Of a stretch of DNA of 64,000 bases, positions 15,650 through 23,872 are shown one piece after another (the first letter of the stretch is position 1; the number at the start of each line of letters is the position of its first letter). Source of the stretch: Clostridium aciditolerans. Its GTDB lineage: Bacteria > Bacillota > Clostridia > Clostridiales > Clostridiaceae. The position numbers and the translations under genes are program-made. The notes under the pieces were generated by a model that saw only the letters and a list, made by a program, of their open reading frames with translations, searched no databases and was not told where the DNA came from. The stretch covers positions 277,037-341,036 of the forward strand of contig NZ_JAEEGB010000006.1 of the NCBI RefSeq assembly GCF_016316925.1, read 5' to 3'.

Positions 15650-17723
15650 GTACTTTTTGAAGAGTAATTAGGACAGCTCCGTACCCTTCTATCTTTGATA
15701 TTAAGTTATATACAGGTTTCTTTTTTGCAAAATTTAAAGATATCCTTGGCTGAGATATATTATACAAAACATCCATTTCCTCATAAGTAAGCCTTTTTGG
15801 TCTCCCCATAAGAGTCCAGTTATTAAAAGCAGATCCTATTTCTTCTCCAATTTCATATACAGTTACCTTATAATCATATTGAAGATTCTTAAGGGACAAG
15901 GATATTTCCCTTTCAGTAACTTGCTTTTTCCTTTTTTGTTTTATTAACTTTTCATTTTCTATAGTCTCATTTAGATCTTCACTAAAACTATAAATAAGAA
16001 TTTGGTAATTATCTTCATAACTAGTTACAATATAGCCATCTTCCTTTTTAATTAAAAGATCCCCCAACTTTGATAAAAAATAATATGCATAATAAGATGA
16101 TTTTCTTATACCATTAAGCGTTGTTATTCCTGGTGAACCAAAGAATAATTCATTGCTCATAACAGAGCTTTCTTCTACAGTATCATAAGCTTTCAAGAAT
16201 AACATATTATTTTTTTCATTTATGAAGTTATGAATTATGTAAGGAATCATGTATGACGTATCAAAAATAGAGTTTACTGTGTTATCCTCTTCAAAAGCTT
16301 CCTCTATTATATCTCCCAATTCATACTTATCAAATATTTTCTGGGCAGCTTCAATGTAATCTTGTGGAAGATCCTTTGCTGTTCTAAACCTCCAGTTTTG
16401 AATTTCCCCTATACCATATAGATCTAGAAAATATAGAATAAAGCTTTCTAAAAGCCTTAAAAACAAGTCTATTTCATCAAATATTTTATCTAAGATTATC
16501 ATAGGAATAAGTTTAATATCTACCATAAACTCCATAAGCTTTTCAACCTCATTCCAATTAAGAAAATCTAAGTTTTTATTAAAATAAATTCTCATATCCT
16601 TATGAAATAAATACTGAACTATACCATATTTAAAGCCTATATTTTTTTGAATATCCGCTGCAAAGCTTTGCTCTCTCTCTTTTAAAAGTTCTATTCCATC
16701 TCCTAAATTTATTACTTCCTTCCAATAATCATTTACTTCCCCCATTACCTCAGAAACATCTACATTTATCTTGATTATCTCTTTTTCATAATTAAATCTA
16801 TCATAATCCTCAAGATATGTAGAAAGGTACTCAATTGCCTCTTCAATATTAAGCTCTTCATATTTTTTAATTTTTTCATATTTTTTTTCTGAGATATAAT
16901 TCTTCTTTCTGTACTGGAGAGGGGTCATATTATAATACATCTTAAAATATTTATTGTAATAGCGAGTGTGTGAAAAGCCTACATCCTCGGAAATTTCTGA
17001 TATAGTTTTTTCTGTGTCCAATAAAAGCTTCACCGATTCATGAACTCTGGTAGAATTTAAAAACTCTTTAAAATTAATGCCTGCCATATTTTTTATTTCA
17101 TGGGATAGATAATAAGAGCTTAAAAATTCACGCTCAGCTATGTCTTGCAAGCTTATCTTATTCATGTAATTGTTATATATAAATTTAGATATTCTGTGAT
17201 ATCGCTCAAATTGTATATCATTTTCCTTTAAATCTTCTTCATCATATAGTAAATAATGAAAGTTATTTAATAAATGAAATAACAGCTTTACCATATATTT
17301 TTCTATTTCTTCATCGAAATCATCACTTTTTTGAATGACTTCACAAGTAAGTATAGATAAAAATCTTCTTAAAACTTGATACTTTTCTTCTTCCTGTGCC
17401 CACTCTACTGTTGAGTTAGTATAAAAGTATATATTTTTTACATCGTTATAGTATTTTTCAAAAAATTCTATATCCATTTTAAATACTAATATTTTGTTAT
17501 ATTCATCATTAGAATATATTCTGTGGGGCTCATCTGCATTAACTATTTCAATTTCTCTTTCAAGCACTTCATATGTCTCAGACTCTATCTGAACATATAT
17601 GCTTCCTTTTAAAACAAATATTATTTCCACACAGTTATGCCAATGAAGTGGATACTCCTTAATTGTGTTTAAGCTAATATTGACAGGAAGATGTTCCGTG
17701 AAAGTTACATATTCCCTTCTCAT
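15633..17723 (-). CDS. AraC-family regulator fused to a degenerate GH39-like domain
   Basis: 696 residues. N-terminal cupin (about 1-110; PLHWHNCVEIIFVLKGS), AraC-type double helix-turn-helix (about 175-280; ISLQDIAEREFLSSYYLSHEIKNM and ISEISEDVGFSHTRYYNKYFK), then a ~400-residue domain resembling GH39 xylosidases (FGSPGITTLNGIRKSSYYAYYFLSKLGD). Where GH39 enzymes have FEVWNEP, this protein reads NWRFRTAKDLP, so the acid/base Glu is missing. It is therefore probably a sugar or glycan sensor, not an enzyme. Divergent from the DUF2975 gene. Cytosolic. Confidence 0.82.
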   Translation of the reverse strand: MRREYVTFTEHLPVNISLNTIKEYPLHWHNCVEIIFVLKGSIYVQIESETYEVLEREIEIVNADEPHRIYSNDEYNKILVFKMDIEFFEKYYNDVKNIYFYTNSTVEWAQEEEKYQVLRRFLSILTCEVIQKSDDFDEEIEKYMVKLLFHLLNNFHYLLYDEEDLKENDIQFERYHRISKFIYNNYMNKISLQDIAEREFLSSYYLSHEIKNMAGINFKEFLNSTRVHESVKLLLDTEKTISEISEDVGFSHTRYYNKYFKMYYNMTPLQYRKKNYISEKKYEKIKKYEELNIEEAIEYLSTYLEDYDRFNYEKEIIKINVDVSEVMGEVNDYWKEVINLGDGIELLKEREQSFAADIQKNIGFKYGIVQYLFHKDMRIYFNKNLDFLNWNEVEKLMEFMVDIKLIPMIILDKIFDEIDLFLRLLESFILYFLDLYGIGEIQNWRFRTAKDLPQDYIEAAQKIFDKYELGDIIEEAFEEDNTVNSIFDTSYMIPYIIHNFINEKNNMLFLKAYDTVEESSVMSNELFFGSPGITTLNGIRKSSYYAYYFLSKLGDLLIKKEDGYIVTSYEDNYQILIYSFSEDLNETIENEKLIKQKRKKQVTEREISLSLKNLQYDYKVTVYEIGEEIGSAFNNWTLMGRPKRLTYEEMDVLYNISQPRISLNFAKKKPVYNLISKIEGYGAVLITLQKVQKHLF

Positions 17724-17879
17724 AAACCTTTCTCCATTTCTTTATTTAGTAATATTATTATTTTAATTTTATCATATATAATTGATAACATTTGTTAACA
17801 TATAGTTACACTTAATGAGAAATTCAAAAGTTATTTTATGTTAATTAATAAAAATATATTGTTTTTAAGTATACTTTTA

Positions 17880-17908
17880 TTGAATAACGATAAACTTAGT
17901 GTTATTAT
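17880..17908 (+). promoter_or_regulatory. SigA promoter of the DUF2975-HTH operon
   Basis: TTGAAT, 17-base spacer, TATTAT, about 35 bases before the start. A TAACATTTGTTA palindrome lies at 17786-17797 in the divergent region. Confidence 0.65.
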
Positions 17909-17943
17909 ATACCTAAGAAATATATGTTATCGGAGGAACAAAA

Positions 17944-18516
17944 ATGAAAATGAACTTTATTGGAGAAAAATCTTTATCATCTTTTATCTATAAACTTTTA
18001 AAAATTTGTCTTATAGTTCTAGTTGTATGTATTCCTTTAGTAATTGTAGGAATAGCTGTTGATTATTCAAAAGGAGTAAAAGATTTTTATGATATAACAT
18101 CATCGGGCTTGATGCTATCATTTATGCCACAAGTCAATAATGAATTTATTGCTAATTATAATATTAGATCTCTATTGTACAATATACCTGCAATAATTAC
18201 ATTTATATATATACTTTATTCTTTAATGAAATTATTTAAAGACTTTTCAAAAAATAAAATTTTTGAAATAGAAAATTTTAAAAGAACAAGAACTATTGGT
18301 GTATTAATAGTTTTGCTAGGAATATTTGAAAACATAGCAAACTACATTTCTGCACTAACAATAAACAACTTGACAATCAACGGTATAACTTTTCATACTG
18401 ATCTTATATCAATAATAATAGATTCAAGATATGTGGGAGGTTTAATAATTATAATTATTGGAGAAATATTTAAAAGAGCTATTGAACTAAAAAAAGATCA
18501 AGATCTTACAATATAA
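17944..18516 (+). CDS. DUF2975 family membrane protein
   Basis: 190 residues with four TM segments (about 17-38, 75-95, 115-135, 160-178) and a short basic loop (FKDFSKNKIFEIENFKRTR) typical of DUF2975. GGAGG lies 7 bases before the ATG. Such proteins are nearly always encoded beside a YozG-type Xre regulator, as here. The biochemical role is unknown. Confidence 0.8.
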   Translation: MKMNFIGEKSLSSFIYKLLKICLIVLVVCIPLVIVGIAVDYSKGVKDFYDITSSGLMLSFMPQVNNEFIANYNIRSLLYNIPAIITFIYILYSLMKLFKDFSKNKIFEIENFKRTRTIGVLIVLLGIFENIANYISALTINNLTINGITFHTDLISIIIDSRYVGGLIIIIIGEIFKRAIELKKDQDLTI

Positions 18517-18545
18517 ATTATAACTAACTTTTGGATGGAGATGAT

Positions 18546-18773
18546 ATGATGTCAATAATCATAAGATTAGATAGAGTTATGGCTGATAGGAAGATATCTC
18601 TTGGAGATCTAGCTGATAAAGTTGGTATAACCTTATCAAATCTCTCAATTTTAAAAACTGGAAAAGCTAAAGCTATAAGATTTTCAACTCTTGAGGCAAT
18701 ATGCCGTGAGTTAAATTGTCAGCCTGGCGATATATTGGAGTATGATTCAAGTGTACAGGAAGATGAATTATAA
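18546..18773 (+). CDS. Short Xre/YozG-type HTH transcriptional regulator
   Basis: 75 residues from ATG 18546 (a second ATG at 18549 is equally possible); an in-frame TTG at 18531 overlaps the ribosome site and is rejected. Helix-turn-helix: KISLGDLADKVGITLSNLSILKTGKAKAIRFSTLEAICRELNCQPGDIL, the usual YozG family sequence with a CQPGDIL end. Co-transcribed 30 bases after the DUF2975 gene and probably controlling this operon. Confidence 0.85.
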   Translation: MMSIIIRLDRVMADRKISLGDLADKVGITLSNLSILKTGKAKAIRFSTLEAICRELNCQPGDILEYDSSVQEDEL

Positions 18774-18871
18774 AATGCAATGGTTTTTACTCGTAGTTAA
18801 TTAGAAAAACCAAGACTATAATTTTGTGTAAATCGTGAAAAATATTATATAAATTTTAAGGGGATGACTCT

Positions 18872-19714
18872 ATGAATTTAAGTTTGTTTAAGGAAATTAA
18901 AACAAGACACTTGTTTTTAAAAATGTTTTATATAACAATTTTATCTATAGTAATACTTATATTATATAAAAAAGTTTTTAACGGAACTTTAAGAGATGAC
19001 CATATTGAGTTTTTTGCTGCTGTAATTACTTCATTATTCTTTATATTAGTACTTCAGTTTATGAAGCAAAATAAAATAACACTTAATCAACTTATAGGAA
19101 AGCCATCTAGCAAAAAATTTATATTGGAAGTTCCTCTAACTTGGATTATAACTACAATAGGCGGTATAGGAGCAATGTTATCAGTAATTTTTATGGTATA
19201 TTCTGCAAATCCTAATTTATTAAATTCAGTAAACTCAAATTTTGCTTCAAAACCTGCCATTTATACTACACCTTTTACTGTTATCATAGGCTTCATATAC
19301 GGAGTGATAATAGCTCCTATAACGGAAGAACTTACATTTAGAGGAATATTGTTAAATAGATTTCACAATAAATATGGAGTAACTAAAGCAGTCATATATT
19401 CTTCATTAATATTTATGATAGTACACACAAAAGTAAATCCATTATTGTTTTTTCTTGGAGTAAGTTGTTCTATTCTTGCTTTTAAATATAACTCCTTAAT
19501 TCCTTCTATTTTACTACATGCTGTAAATAATTTTATTGTACATTTACGCGATTTAATGACACCCTCAAACAGTTCTTCTACAGGTACTTTTGATCCAAAC
19601 TTGGGCATTTTCATATTAGGAGTTGTTTTGTTATCTATATATTTATTGTATATCTACAAAAATCGTCCTAAAAGAAAATTATTCAATACAAGTAACAACT
19701 GTATTAAAATTTAA
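18872..19714 (+). CDS. CPBP family intramembrane metalloprotease
   Basis: 280 residues, about eight TM segments. Abi/CAAX motifs: EELTFRGILLNRF (EExxxR, near 150-160), HTKVNPLLFFLG (second motif) and HAVNNF (third motif with metal-binding His). GGGG lies 8 bases before the ATG. In firmicutes such proteases serve bacteriocin immunity, protein processing or signalling; no peptide gene is seen next to it. It follows the DUF2975/HTH pair by about 100 bases. Confidence 0.87.
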   Translation: MNLSLFKEIKTRHLFLKMFYITILSIVILILYKKVFNGTLRDDHIEFFAAVITSLFFILVLQFMKQNKITLNQLIGKPSSKKFILEVPLTWIITTIGGIGAMLSVIFMVYSANPNLLNSVNSNFASKPAIYTTPFTVIIGFIYGVIIAPITEELTFRGILLNRFHNKYGVTKAVIYSSLIFMIVHTKVNPLLFFLGVSCSILAFKYNSLIPSILLHAVNNFIVHLRDLMTPSNSSSTGTFDPNLGIFILGVVLLSIYLLYIYKNRPKRKLFNTSNNCIKI

Positions 19715-19728
19715 ACATAAATATGGTT

Positions 19729-19821
19729 TCAAATAAGAAAAGCACTCCTGAGTTTCTTTTTCTTATTTAACTTCTTATGTACTTTTGGTTGTTGTTCTTT
19801 TATTACTTGCTCTATTTTCAT
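19729..19821 (-). CDS. Possible 30-residue basic protein
   Basis: GGAAG lies 9 bases before ATG 19821. The ORF is Lys-rich (KVHKKLNKKKKLRSAF) and ends in a hairpin. The region is otherwise empty. Weak case; it may be chance. Confidence 0.25.
   Translation of the reverse strand: MKIEQVIKEQQPKVHKKLNKKKKLRSAFLI
19731..19768 (+). terminator. Terminator after the CPBP protease gene
   Basis: AAATAAGAAAA and TTTTTCTTATTT pair around a 15-base loop, about 17 bases after the stop. Confidence 0.55.
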
Positions 19822-19850
19822 TGCCCATCACTTCCTTTTTTAAATTTTGT

Positions 19851-19878
19851 AACCTTATTCTGCATTCTGCATATTATA
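19851..19878 (+). promoter_or_regulatory. SigK-like sporulation promoter, copy A
   Basis: AAC, 16-base spacer, CATATTATA, fitting the mother-cell SigK consensus (AC, 16-17, CATANNNTA). Identical layout in copy B. About 35 bases before the start codon. Confidence 0.5.
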
Positions 19879-19911
19879 TACTGTGTGTAAAAATTTTATG
19901 GAGGATTATTA

Positions 19912-20334
19912 ATGTACAGAAATGAAAATCTAGATCCTAAACAAAATCTTAATCAGGACCCAAATGATACTTACCTTGACTATCGCGAGGACCTTGACGA
20001 TGACCCTCACATGGGAATGTGCTGTCCTATGATGCACTGTTGTCCTATGATGTATGGACCTCATATGATGTCAAATCAAATGATGTTAAATCAAATGATG
20101 CCAAGTCAAATGATGCCAAGTCAAATGATGTCAAATCAAATGATGTCAAATCAAATGATGCCAAATCAAATGATGCCAACACAGGTTTCTCCTGCCCAAA
20201 TGATGCCTAGTGATGGAGATGATGATCCTGATCCTCGTCGCCCATTTTTCCATGAGAGACCATTTTTCTTCCATCAAAGACCATTTTTCTTCCCTTTCGG
20301 ACCATTCTTCCCTTTCAGACCATGGTGGATGTAG
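19912..20334 (+). CDS. Met-rich pentapeptide-repeat protein, copy A (possible spore coat protein)
   Basis: 140 residues in four blocks: a polar acidic start (MYRNENLDPKQNLNQD), a Cys/Met block (MGMCCPMMHCCPMMYG), ten MM[SPL][NST]Q-type pentapeptides (about residues 50-100), and an aromatic tail of RPFF units (RRPFFHERPFFFHQRPFFF) ending FRPWWM. No signal peptide. TGGAGG lies 8 bases before ATG. No family recognised. The SigK-like promoter and low-complexity Cys/His/Met composition suggest a late mother-cell coat or metal-binding protein; this is inference. Confidence 0.75.
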   Translation: MYRNENLDPKQNLNQDPNDTYLDYREDLDDDPHMGMCCPMMHCCPMMYGPHMMSNQMMLNQMMPSQMMPSQMMSNQMMSNQMMPNQMMPTQVSPAQMMPSDGDDDPDPRRPFFHERPFFFHQRPFFFPFGPFFPFRPWWM

Positions 20335-20380
20335 CATAGATAAAATTAATAATAACTCTATACCTAGATTAATTAAATAT

Positions 20381-20415
20381 AACTGCGGCTTAGGCTGCAG
20401 TTTATTTTTTATTTA
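20381..20415 (+). terminator. Terminator of Met-rich gene copy A
   Basis: AACTGCGGC, TTAG, GCTGCAGTT stem followed by TATTTTTTATTT. Confidence 0.8.
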
Positions 20416-20432
20416 ATTTTTTCAAAATAATA

Positions 20433-20456
20433 AGTACTGGCATCTCTGCCAGTACT
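20433..20456 (+). other. Hairpin upstream of mini-ORF, copy A
   Basis: AGTACTGGCA and TGCCAGTACT around a 4-base loop; the second copy is at 21298-21321 with one changed base. It sits 8 bases before a GGAGG ribosome site, so it may affect the mini-ORF. Confidence 0.5.
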
Positions 20457-20475
20457 ACAAACGGAGGCTATATTA

Positions 20476-20508
20476 ATGTACTTTACTGTAGTTAATTCCA
20501 TTATATGA
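20476..20508 (+). CDS. Ten-codon mini-ORF, copy A
   Basis: GGAGG, 8-base spacer, ATG; peptide MYFTVVNSII. The second copy (21340-21372) keeps site, length and stop but encodes MYFILINFII. Conservation after duplication may only reflect recent origin. It could also be a remnant of another copy of the Met-rich gene, whose start context is similar. Confidence 0.25.
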   Translation: MYFTVVNSII

Positions 20509-20598
20509 TTAATTCATTATAGTGTTACTTAAATTTAAATAAGTATCAGTATTTCTACCAGTGCTCTTTGTACTAACCCAGCATTTTTTTTTAGTTGT

Positions 20599-20626
20599 AA
20601 CCTTATTTTGAATCCTGCATATTATA
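20599..20626 (+). promoter_or_regulatory. SigK-like sporulation promoter, copy B
   Basis: AAC, 16-base spacer, CATATTATA, as in copy A. Confidence 0.5.
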
Positions 20627-20659
20627 TATTGTGTGTAAAAATTTTATGGAGGATTATTA

Positions 20660-21208
20660 ATGTATAGAAACGAAAATCAGAACATTGACCAGAACTTTGA
20701 TCAGGATCTTAATGAAAATTCAAATTTAGATGATACTCGTTGTAAGAACAAAGGACATCACCAGGGGCATCACCAGGAACATCACCAGGGGCATCATTTG
20801 ATTTGGCATCATCAGGGGCATCATCATGGACATCATCATTTTGGAATGTGCTGTCCTATGATGTACTGTTGTCCTATGATGTATGGACCTCAAATGATAT
20901 CAAATCAAATGATGCTAAATCAGATGATGCCAAATCAAATGATGCCAAATCAAATGATGTCAAATCAAATGATGTCAAATCAAATGATGCCAAATCAAAT
21001 GATGTCAAATCAAATGATGTCAAATCAAATGATGCCTAGTGATGGAGATGATGATCCTGATCCTCGCCGCCCATTTTTCCATGAGAGACCATTTTTCCAT
21101 GAGAGACCATTTTTCTTCCATCAAAGACCATTTTTCTTCCCTTTCGGACCATTCTTCTTCCATCAAAGACCATTTTTCCCTGGAGGACCTTTTTTCCCTG
21201 GGAGATAG
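20660..21208 (+). CDS. Met-rich pentapeptide-repeat protein, copy B, with His-rich insert
   Basis: 182 residues, the duplicate of the 19912 gene. It has the same Cys/Met block (MCCPMMYCCPMMYG), ten MM-type pentapeptides and an RPFF tail. Unlike copy A it carries a His-rich stretch (about residues 35-62, units of GHHQ and GHHH) and a longer aromatic tail. The His, Cys and Met clusters suggest binding of soft metals such as copper or zinc. Same SigK-like promoter and ribosome site. A spore coat role is inferred only. Confidence 0.75.
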   Translation: MYRNENQNIDQNFDQDLNENSNLDDTRCKNKGHHQGHHQEHHQGHHLIWHHQGHHHGHHHFGMCCPMMYCCPMMYGPQMISNQMMLNQMMPNQMMPNQMMSNQMMSNQMMPNQMMSNQMMSNQMMPSDGDDDPDPRRPFFHERPFFHERPFFFHQRPFFFPFGPFFFHQRPFFPGGPFFPGR

Positions 21209-21243
21209 ATGGAATATAAAACTTTAATTATAATTTAAAATAT

Positions 21244-21265
21244 AACTGCAGTCTAGGCTGCAGTT
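21244..21265 (+). terminator. Terminator of Met-rich gene copy B
   Basis: AACTGCAG and CTGCAGTT stem, extended by GYCTAGGC; the T-run is weaker (ATATCTATTTT) than in copy A. Confidence 0.6.
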
Positions 21266-21339
21266 ATATCTATTTTGACTATTTTCAAAAAATCATAAGT
21301 ACTGACATCTCTGCCAGTACTACAACTTGGAGGTAATTA

Positions 21340-21372
21340 ATGTATTTCATTCTAATCAATTTCATTATATGA
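21340..21372 (+). CDS. Ten-codon mini-ORF, copy B
   Basis: GGAGG, 6-base spacer, ATG; peptide MYFILINFII. See copy A at 20476. Confidence 0.25.
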   Translation: MYFILINFII

Positions 21373-21412
21373 TTGATTTATTGTAATGTTACAAAATTGA
21401 AACCATATAGTT

Positions 21413-23608
21413 TTACTCAACTAATCCACTTTCCTTAAATTGATGAACAAATTTTTTGCCTATCTTATTCACCTTTTCTTTTAAGAAAATTCCAATCAAT
21501 ATCGATGCAATAAAATATAAGGATAAAATGGTCATATTGTGAATTAGTACATTTCTTAAAATACCTCCAACTGCCTCTCTCATTCCTCCTATAGCATAGG
21601 TAAAAGGTAATAGAGGATTTATATATCGGAAAAAGGATGGTGTCAATTCTATTGGAAATGTTCCTCCTGAAGCTGAAACCTGCAGTACCAAACCTATCAT
21701 CACTAAGGCCTTTCCTACATTTCCAAAAACAGATACTAAAGTGTATATAATCATACTAAATATAATACTTACATATATTCCGTACAGCACATATATAAAA
21801 GGAGCCGAAACATAAGTTTTTAAGAGAAATAAGTTACCCATTGTTACTACAAAAGCCTGCATAATTCCAATAGTTACAAAAGTAAGATATCTCCCAAAAA
21901 ATTGATCTCCTGCCTTTATCTCCAATCCATCATCAAAGCTTTTAACTTCTACTGATAGCAATGAAAGTAGTATAAAAGCTCCTACCCAAAGAGCAAGTAT
22001 AGTATAAAAAGGAGCCATAGCTGAACCATAGTTTGGGATTGGAAAAATTCTATCCTGCTTTATCTCCACTGGATCTGATAGAAAATCACTTTCTGCTTTT
22101 GCATCCCTTTTTAATATCCTTACAATCTCATCAAATTTTTTATCACCACTTAAACTTCTTAACTTATCAGCATTTGAATGTATATCATTTTGAACTGTAG
22201 GAAATTTATCCTTAACTTCCTTTAATCCTTTTACTCCTATATCAGTTCCAGTTTTGACTCCTTGGAGCAAACTATCAACTAACGGAATGTTCTGCTGAGC
22301 ATTTTGTAAAAGCTGTAATGTATTATTTGAGATTCCTGCAAAATTTTTCATTGTACTTTCAATTGCTGGAGCTGTTACTGAATCAAAATTGTTAATCATA
22401 TTACCTGTTAAATCTGAAACTTTATTAGCTCCGTCTATTGCAGCATCTATATTTTCAGGTAAAACTTGTTTCCCATAATCTATACTACTAATCATAGAAT
22501 CAACGTAGGCTTTTTGGTTTGTCATCTGATTTTTAGTACTCTGGAGCTGACCAATAAAGTTTGCTATAACATTATTATTTAAAGTTTTATTAATGGATTG
22601 AAGCAAACTTATACCACGGCTAAGTCTTTCTATTCCATCGCTATACCTACTGCTAACTGTAGCCAAAACCTCTCTAATCTTACCACTGTCAGATGCTTCA
22701 AAGGACTTAGCGCCATTTAAAAGAGCCTTAGCTGTATCCGTTGAGCTTTTTATAAGTGCTAAATCTGCTTTTATAACTGGCGATATAGTCTGCAATGAAT
22801 TAGTTGCTTTTCCTATTACTTCATTACTTGTTTTAGCAATATCTGTTGTTTTGTTCAGTGTGTCAGATATAACAGGTACATTTTTTTGTACATTTTGCAC
22901 ATATTGCTGAAGTACTAAAGATCCTGCATAGGCATTGTCTATATCTCTCCCAACTTCAGGCATCTTATTATCTATGTCAAGGATAATATCAATAATCCCC
23001 TGAAGCTGTGGCTTAATGTGTTCTAAGTCAACCCCAAATTGATTAATATAAGAAAGAACTGTATCACTACAGGTTTGAATAAATGATCTTGTTATCTCCT
23101 CTTGAAGGCTAGTTATTCCTTTTTGAGTAATTTTAGGAGCTATGGCATTTATCTTTTCATTAACAGCATAAATTAGCTCTGCTTTTTTTGGTGTATCTTT
23201 CTTTGCAATAGAAATAAGATTTTCCGAGAAATCCTTCGTTATTGTAATACTAGCATAGTATTTACCTGTCTTTACTCCATTTTGAGCCTCGCTTTGACTG
23301 ACAAATTTCCAGCCTATGCTTTGATTATCCTTTAACTTTTTTATCATATCATTTCCTACATTAATTTTAACATTTCTAAATTCTGAGCCTTCATCTAAGT
23401 TAACTACTGCTACTGAAAGATTTTTAGTATTTCCATAAGGATCCCATGAAGCTTTGATGTTAAACCATGCGTAAAGTGATGGCAAAATAGTTAGGGCTAA
23501 TATTATTATCAGCGCTACATAGTTTGTATATATGTTTCTTATATCTCTTTTATAAATTTTAAAAATACTTTTCATATCTTTTTTTAAATTCTGAAAGACA
23601 TTTTTCAT
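21413..23608 (-). CDS. YhgE/Pip family membrane protein
   Basis: About 731 residues. N-terminal TM segment (about 20-40), then the Pip motif region (LYAWFNIKASWDPYGNTKNLSVAVVNLDEG), a long extracellular coiled-coil part (about 150-500), and a C-terminal ABC-2-type membrane domain with five to six TM segments (about 520-715). Relatives include phage infection protein (Pip), YhgE and ESX/type VII-associated proteins. Start at 23608 chosen for the G-rich site just upstream; the in-frame ATG at 23623 is an alternative. No T7SS genes are visible nearby. Single gene. Confidence 0.87.
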   Translation of the reverse strand: MKNVFQNLKKDMKSIFKIYKRDIRNIYTNYVALIIILALTILPSLYAWFNIKASWDPYGNTKNLSVAVVNLDEGSEFRNVKINVGNDMIKKLKDNQSIGWKFVSQSEAQNGVKTGKYYASITITKDFSENLISIAKKDTPKKAELIYAVNEKINAIAPKITQKGITSLQEEITRSFIQTCSDTVLSYINQFGVDLEHIKPQLQGIIDIILDIDNKMPEVGRDIDNAYAGSLVLQQYVQNVQKNVPVISDTLNKTTDIAKTSNEVIGKATNSLQTISPVIKADLALIKSSTDTAKALLNGAKSFEASDSGKIREVLATVSSRYSDGIERLSRGISLLQSINKTLNNNVIANFIGQLQSTKNQMTNQKAYVDSMISSIDYGKQVLPENIDAAIDGANKVSDLTGNMINNFDSVTAPAIESTMKNFAGISNNTLQLLQNAQQNIPLVDSLLQGVKTGTDIGVKGLKEVKDKFPTVQNDIHSNADKLRSLSGDKKFDEIVRILKRDAKAESDFLSDPVEIKQDRIFPIPNYGSAMAPFYTILALWVGAFILLSLLSVEVKSFDDGLEIKAGDQFFGRYLTFVTIGIMQAFVVTMGNLFLLKTYVSAPFIYVLYGIYVSIIFSMIIYTLVSVFGNVGKALVMIGLVLQVSASGGTFPIELTPSFFRYINPLLPFTYAIGGMREAVGGILRNVLIHNMTILSLYFIASILIGIFLKEKVNKIGKKFVHQFKESGLVE

Positions 23609-23743
23609 AAATCTCGCCCCCATTTCGCTGAACGTTGTAAAATATTCACTAATGTTATTTACTATTTTATCATAATTATGCTAAACCATCATCATAGCCA
23701 AGCAAGTTTATTCTTAAGTCAGCTATTAAATAATTATAGAATA

Positions 23744-23780
23744 AAAAAGCTTAGAATAGTAATATTCTAAGCTTTTTATG
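23744..23780. terminator. Bidirectional intrinsic terminator
   Basis: AAAAAAGCTTAGAATA, short loop, TATTCTAAGCTTTTTAT. It separates the YhgE gene from the upstream amidohydrolase gene on the same strand and works on both strands. Confidence 0.8.
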
Positions 23781-23872
23781 TTTTGTCTCATAGCTCTCTC
23801 ACCTAACATTCCAGTCTTATATAAAACTATTCTTAAATAATCATTAAAGTGATAGATATTGTAGAAATATAT

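Larger units (their letters stand above)
19845..21373 (+). repeat. Tandem duplication of the Met-rich repeat gene unit
   Basis: Copy A (about 19845-20508) and copy B (about 20593-21372) match in promoter, ribosome site, gene, terminator (AACTGCRGYCTTAGGCTGCAG type), a second hairpin (AGTACTGRCATCTCTGCCAG) and a following ten-codon mini-ORF. Inside each gene a 15-base unit (type CCAAATCAAATGATG) repeats about ten times. Confidence 0.85.

Noticed and set aside
20019-21227. Overlapping plus- and minus-strand ORFs rich in SND/KSND or REEKWSL units
   Set aside because: They are other-frame readings of the 15-base repeats and RPFF codons in the Met-rich genes; no ribosome sites of their own.
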